A stretch of 64,000 nt of DNA, from the NCBI RefSeq assembly GCF_029338195.1, contig NZ_CP119779.1, positions 2,356,001 through 2,420,000 of the forward strand. Reading direction: 5' to 3'. Positions within the stretch are counted from its first letter, which is position 1; the number at the start of each line of letters is the position of its first letter. The position numbers and the translations under genes are program-made. This stretch comes from Haloarcula litorea (GTDB lineage Archaea > Halobacteriota > Halobacteria > Halobacteriales > Haloarculaceae). The notes under the pieces were generated by a model. The model ran no database searches. It was given only the letters and a program-made list of their open reading frames with translations, and was not told where the DNA came from. This document shows positions 60,647 to 64,000 of this stretch, piece after piece.

Positions 60647-61753
60647 ATGAGCGACATCGACGTCGAGGCCGTCGAGGAGATCGACACACCGGCGGGCGTC
60701 GACGCGCCCGACTACGTGCTCTACGGCGGGAAGGGCGGCGTCGGCAAGACGACCTGTGCCGCGGCGACGGGGCTGGCCTCAGCGCGCGACGGGACGGCGA
60801 CGCTCGTCGTCTCGACGGACCCGGCCCACTCGCTGTCGGACACGCTGGAGACCGAGATCCCGGCCGAACCAGCCCGCGTCCGGGAGGATGTCCCCCTGTT
60901 CGCCGCCGAGATCGACCCCGAGGCCGCCGTCGGGGAGGGACCGCTCGGGATGGAGGAGGACGCCCTGGGCGGCCTCGGCGGCCTGCTCGGCGGCGACGGC
61001 GGCCCGATGGGTGGTGCCGGCGGCCCTACGGGGTCGGCACCGAACGCGGCCGGCGACACCGACGACCCGGTGCTGGGCGAGGACGGCCTGCTGGGCGGGT
61101 CGATGCCCGGCGCGGACGAGGCCGCGGCGATGCGGCTCCTGCTGGACTACGTCGACGACGACCGGTTCGACCGCGTCGTCGTCGACACCGCGCCGACGGG
61201 CCACACCCTCCGCCTGCTCGAACTGCCCGAGACGATGGACTCGATGGTCGGCCGCATCCTCCAGCTTCGCGAGCGGTTCTCCGGGATGCTGGGCAACCTC
61301 TCCGGGATGTTCGGCGGGGACGCCGACGACGTGGACCCCGAGGAGGGGATCGAGGACCTGCGGGAACTGAGCGACCGCATCGAACACCTCCGATCGATCC
61401 TCCGTGACCCAGCGAAGACCGACTTCCGCGTCGTGATGGTCCCGGAGGAGCTGTCGGTCGTCGAGTCCGAGCGCCTGCTGGGCCAGCTCCGGGAGTTCGA
61501 CATCCCGGTCGGGACCGTCGTCGTCAACCGCGTGATGCAGGACCCCAGCGAGGTGCTGGACCGCGAGGTCGACATCGCCGGCCCGAACCACGACGACTGC
61601 GAGTTCTGCGCCCGCCGCTGGCAGGTCCAGCAGGACGCGCTGGCCCGCGCACAGGACCTCTTCCGGGGCCACGACGTGCGCCGCGTGCCGCTGTTCGCCG
61701 AGGAGGTCCACGGCGAGCGGCTCCTGTCCGTCGTCGCCGCCTGCCTCGACTAG
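60647..61753 (+). CDS. ArsA/Get3-like ATPase
   Basis: In this 368-residue P-loop ATPase, motifs are the deviant Walker A GGKGGVGKTT (27-36), STDPAHSL (56-63), DTAPTGHTLRLL (180-191) and a CxxC zinc pair in CEFCARRW. A Gly/Met-rich insertion (about 107-152) and a Met/Phe-rich segment ERFSGMLGNLSGMFGG (about 209-224) are present. The latter resembles the client-binding region of archaeal Get3 homologues. It could target tail-anchored proteins or act in metal export; the former is favoured because no arsenic genes are nearby. Confidence 0.88.
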   Translation: MSDIDVEAVEEIDTPAGVDAPDYVLYGGKGGVGKTTCAAATGLASARDGTATLVVSTDPAHSLSDTLETEIPAEPARVREDVPLFAAEIDPEAAVGEGPLGMEEDALGGLGGLLGGDGGPMGGAGGPTGSAPNAAGDTDDPVLGEDGLLGGSMPGADEAAAMRLLLDYVDDDRFDRVVVDTAPTGHTLRLLELPETMDSMVGRILQLRERFSGMLGNLSGMFGGDADDVDPEEGIEDLRELSDRIEHLRSILRDPAKTDFRVVMVPEELSVVESERLLGQLREFDIPVGTVVVNRVMQDPSEVLDREVDIAGPNHDDCEFCARRWQVQQDALARAQDLFRGHDVRRVPLFAEEVHGERLLSVVAACLD

Positions 61754-62598
61754 TCGACGAACCGCCGCGCGACCGAGACCGCGGCGTCGCGCCACCGCGC
61801 CGGCAGCCGCGCCGCCAGCAGCAGGTACTTCGCCGGTTCGCCCACCGGGTAGCGGGGCTCGGGATCGCTGGCGTTGGCGGCGTCACGGACCGTCAGCGCG
61901 ACGGCGCGGGGCGTGACCGAGACCGCGTCGGCCAGCCCGGTCAGCCGCGAGTCCTCGTGGGCGCTGTAGAGCCAGTCGTACGGTCCCGAACCGCCGTCGG
62001 GCGTCGCCGCGGCCGCGGGTTCGTCGGCGGCCGCCGCCCCGCTCTCGGGCTCGCCCGGCAGGTCGAGCGGCCCCGGCTCGACGAGTACGACGTCGACGCC
62101 GAACTCGGCGGCCTCGACGCGGAGCGCGTCGTGCAGCCCGCCGAGTGCGGCCTGGGCCGCGGCGGTGCTCCCCTGCCCGGGGAGCGTCAGCCGCCCGGCG
62201 ACGCCGCCGACGCTGACGATCGCGCCGTCGCCCCGGTCGCGCATGTGGGGCAGGACCTCGCGGACGAGCCGGTGGGCACCCAGCACCGCCCCGTCGAGGC
62301 GCGCCTCCAGGTCGACCGTCGACGTGTCCTCGACGGCGGCGACGCGTCCCCGGCCCCCGTCGTGGACCAGGCAGTCGATCCGTCCGGCCTCGTCGACGAC
62401 GGTCTCGACGGCCCGCTCGCACTCCCGGGCGTTCGTCACGTCGAGTTCGACCGTCCGGCAGCCGTCGGCCTCGAGGTCGTCGACGAGTTCGGGATCGGCT
62501 GCGCCGGCCCACACGTCCCAGTCGTCCTCGCGGAACGCCTCGGCCGTCGCCCGGCCGACCGGCGACGCGGCGTCGCTTATCAGCACCGTCTTGGTCAT
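61750..62598 (-). CDS. Short-chain dehydrogenase-like protein with altered catalytic residues
   Basis: This 282-residue protein has the SDR fold order (VLISDAASPVGRA, LDVTNARECERAV, LVHDGG, AIVSVGGVAGRLT, GSTAAAQAALGGL, VVLVEPGPL). The TGxxxGxG nucleotide motif reads SDAASPVG. The catalytic positions read Gly132, Thr145 and Gln149 instead of Ser, Tyr and Lys. It may therefore be a non-catalytic relative. A Ala/Glu-rich segment (about 183-200) precedes the C-terminal part. It is convergent with the ATPase (4-base overlap). Confidence 0.8.
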   Translation of the reverse strand: MTKTVLISDAASPVGRATAEAFREDDWDVWAGAADPELVDDLEADGCRTVELDVTNARECERAVETVVDEAGRIDCLVHDGGRGRVAAVEDTSTVDLEARLDGAVLGAHRLVREVLPHMRDRGDGAIVSVGGVAGRLTLPGQGSTAAAQAALGGLHDALRVEAAEFGVDVVLVEPGPLDLPGEPESGAAAADEPAAAATPDGGSGPYDWLYSAHEDSRLTGLADAVSVTPRAVALTVRDAANASDPEPRYPVGEPAKYLLLAARLPARWRDAAVSVARRFVD

Positions 62599-62654
62599 AC
62601 CCGCCCCGACACGCGCCGGACAATTAAGCTCCCCCGGTCCCGTCGACGGGGCAC

Positions 62655-63437
62655 CTACACCTCGGCCTTCACCTCGTCGGCGTGGGCGTCGGCCCGCCGG
62701 GTCGGCTCGGGGAGCTTGTACCCCTCGGTCGTCGCCAGCACGAGGTCCGTCGCCGTCCCGGCGCTCACGCGGTGGCCGGGGCTGACCAACAGCGGATTGA
62801 TGTGCCGGTCCCCGGAGTCGTACTGCCGGGTCTGGACCGCGTCGCCGATGTGTGTCCCGTTCGCCGCCGTCTCGACCTCGTCGTCGGCCTCGACCGCGAC
62901 TCGCGTCCCGGTCGGGAGCTTCCGATCCAGCGACTCTCGGGGTCGACCACAGAGCAGGTTCTTGGCGACGCCGACGGTCGGCACGTCGACGGTGACGCCG
63001 ACGTGTGTCGCCAGCCCCGCCTCGCGGTAGTGGATGCGGCCGCTGCCGTCGACGAACAGCACGTCCGGTTCGCGGGTCAGTTCCGCCAGCGCGGCGAGGA
63101 CGGCACCGCCCTCGCGAAAGGAGAGCAGGCCCGGGACGTAGGGGATCTCCGTCCGTTCGACGGCGTGGACGCGCTCGACGACCTCGCCCCCGCGGCTGAC
63201 GACGACGGCCGAGACGGCGCGGTCGCCGACGAACGCCTGGTCGACGCCGGCGACGAGCGGCGGTTCGGTCTCGCCACCCGCCAGCGTCGACTGCGCAGCG
63301 TCGGTTCCGACCGCCGCCGGCTCGAACGACAGGTCGTCGTCGAACACCGCTCGGTCGGCGATGTCTCGCTGGAGCGCCGCCATCTCCTCGCGGGAGAGCG
63401 CGGGATCCGGGACGAACTCGGGACGGCTGACCGCCAT
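62655..63437 (-). CDS. nfi: Endonuclease V
   Basis: This 260-residue repair enzyme cuts DNA or RNA near deaminated purines such as hypoxanthine. Motifs are AGVDQAFVGD with metal Asp66, IPYVPGLLSFREGGAVL with Glu109, FVDGSGRIHYREAGLATHVGV with Asp130 and His136, and GVAKNLLCG. The usual HPRxxGxAxH context reads HYREAGLATH, a mild change. The start MAVSRPE at 63437 follows closely on the rhomboid gene stop (one base between). Confidence 0.92.
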   Translation of the reverse strand: MAVSRPEFVPDPALSREEMAALQRDIADRAVFDDDLSFEPAAVGTDAAQSTLAGGETEPPLVAGVDQAFVGDRAVSAVVVSRGGEVVERVHAVERTEIPYVPGLLSFREGGAVLAALAELTREPDVLFVDGSGRIHYREAGLATHVGVTVDVPTVGVAKNLLCGRPRESLDRKLPTGTRVAVEADDEVETAANGTHIGDAVQTRQYDSGDRHINPLLVSPGHRVSAGTATDLVLATTEGYKLPEPTRRADAHADEVKAEV

Positions 63438-63438
63438 C

Positions 63439-64000
63439 TCAGAACGGTCCCCGACCGCCGCCGCGGCCGCCGGGTCCGCCCGGACCGCCGCCGCGTCCGA
63501 ACTGCAGTTCGCCCGGCACCCTGGACCGGCCCTTGAACCGGTTGCCGTACCAGAGGCCGATGAGCAGCCCGATGAGGTGCGCGGCGTGGGCGACGTTGCC
63601 GGCCAGCAGGCCGGCCGCACCCGGCGACAGCGCGCCGACGATGCTGAGCAGCGCGTAGAAGCCGGTGATCGCCCAGATCGGCACCGGGATCAGGAAGTAG
63701 AGGTAGACGGTGAGGTCGGGTTTCAGCACCGTCAGGAACGCGAGGATGGCCAGCGCCGCGCCGCTTGCCCCGAGGACGCCGTAGCCACCGCCGGACTGGA
63801 GCCACTGGAGCGCGATCTGCCCCAGTCCCGCGAGCATCCCGGAGACGACGAAGAAGATCGCGAACCGCTTCGAGCCGAGTTGCTGCTCGACGATACGGCC
63901 GAAGAAGTAGATGACGATGCCGTTGCCGACGATGTGGAAGAACCCGGCCGGCGAGTGGGCGAAGATCGACGTGACCCACGTCCAGACGTACTCCGGGTTC
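63439..64000 (-). CDS. Rhomboid family intramembrane protease, C-terminal part (partial)
   Basis: About 187 residues are visible, and the frame is open through the right edge, so the N-terminus is missing. It shows FFHIVGNGIVIYFFG, the GxSG box GVLGASGAALAIL with the catalytic Ser, and the C-terminal His in HAAHLIGLLIGLWYG. At least five transmembrane segments are in view. The tail is rich in Gly, Pro and Arg. It cleaves membrane proteins within the bilayer; the substrates are unknown. Confidence 0.92.
   Translation of the reverse strand, partial: NPEYVWTWVTSIFAHSPAGFFHIVGNGIVIYFFGRIVEQQLGSKRFAIFFVVSGMLAGLGQIALQWLQSGGGYGVLGASGAALAILAFLTVLKPDLTVYLYFLIPVPIWAITGFYALLSIVGALSPGAAGLLAGNVAHAAHLIGLLIGLWYGNRFKGRSRVPGELQFGRGGGPGGPGGRGGGRGPF

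Noticed and set aside
57832-60687. Very long minus-strand open frame opposite the helicase gene
   Set aside because: The plus strand encodes a clear XPD/DinG-like helicase with all motifs; the antisense product has no family features.
1-64000. tRNA, rRNA, CRISPR arrays, insertion sequences or integrases
   Set aside because: No conserved tRNA loops, no regularly spaced repeats, and no transposase or integrase motifs were seen while reading both strands. A short degenerate element could still be missed by eye.

Overview
The window is a haloarchaeal chromosome segment. It has very high G+C, acidic proteins, many Tat signals with paired arginines, and mostly leaderless genes with a TATA-like box 25-32 bases before the start. 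Archaeal markers include Spt5/SecE, an FtsZ1, a RtcB RNA ligase, a D-aminoacyl-tRNA deacylase of the DTD2 type, a Bat-type regulator and halocyanin. The complete methylaspartate cycle gene set and a b6-type cytochrome complex point to Halobacteria, possibly near Haloarcula/Halomicrobium/Halosimplex. The genus is inference only. Coding density is high and no gene-free stretch exceeds about 270 bases. I saw no tRNA, rRNA, insertion sequence, integrase or CRISPR array.

Layout. 1-12 kb: mixed housekeeping and accessory genes (a Tat-exported penicillin-acylase-like protein cut by the window edge, EamA exporter, kinase-like protein, acyl-CoA dehydrogenase, universal stress proteins, RtcB, DoxX plus partner, peroxiredoxin-like protein, two tandem acetyltransferases, endonuclease III). 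11.7-18 kb: a respiratory cytochrome bc module (halocyanin, Rieske protein, split cytochrome b) embedded among five or six small membrane proteins typical of haloarchaea. 18-24 kb: NAD-kinase-like protein, geranylgeranyl-reductase-family flavoprotein, an unrecognised protein with an isoprenoid-synthase-like Asp motif, photolyase and a zinc-ribbon regulator. 24-31 kb: 2-oxoacid:ferredoxin oxidoreductase (korAB), a small flavin reductase and regulators. 31-35 kb: Rieske-like ferredoxin, saccharopine-dehydrogenase-like protein and a Tat-secreted alpha-amylase.

34-41.5 kb: an overlapping pabB-pabA-pabC operon, an acidic helix-hairpin-helix protein, shikimate dehydrogenase, a cation exchanger and dtdA. 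41.6-45.5 kb: ftsZ1, a soluble chemotaxis transducer, a small coiled-coil protein, then secE-spt5. 45.6-51 kb: zinc finger protein, PHP protein, membrane hydrolase, CinA-type amidase, aminotransferase and an ABC exporter. 51.1-57.8 kb: the methylaspartate cycle (glutamate mutase S and E, methylaspartate ammonia-lyase, mesaconyl-CoA hydratase, beta-methylmalyl-CoA lyase) as one tightly overlapping minus-strand operon, with the mesaconate CoA-transferase diverging from a shared AT-rich promoter region. 57.8-64 kb: XPD/DinG-like helicase, a 53-residue zinc ribbon, an ArsA/Get3-like ATPase, a degenerate short-chain dehydrogenase, endonuclease V and a rhomboid protease cut by the window end.

How the parts fit. 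The methylaspartate cycle turns glutamate into methylaspartate, mesaconate, mesaconyl-CoA, beta-methylmalyl-CoA and then glyoxylate plus propionyl-CoA. It lets haloarchaea assimilate acetyl-CoA without isocitrate lyase. KorAB and the acyl-CoA dehydrogenase feed acyl-CoA and reduced ferredoxin metabolism. The bc module carries electrons from quinol to halocyanin. The strongest candidates for undescribed biology are the uncharacterised membrane proteins around the bc complex, two pseudo-enzyme-like proteins (NAD-kinase-like and SDR-like), the Asp-rich protein beside the geranylgeranyl reductase homologue, and the structured promoter region of the methylaspartate genes.
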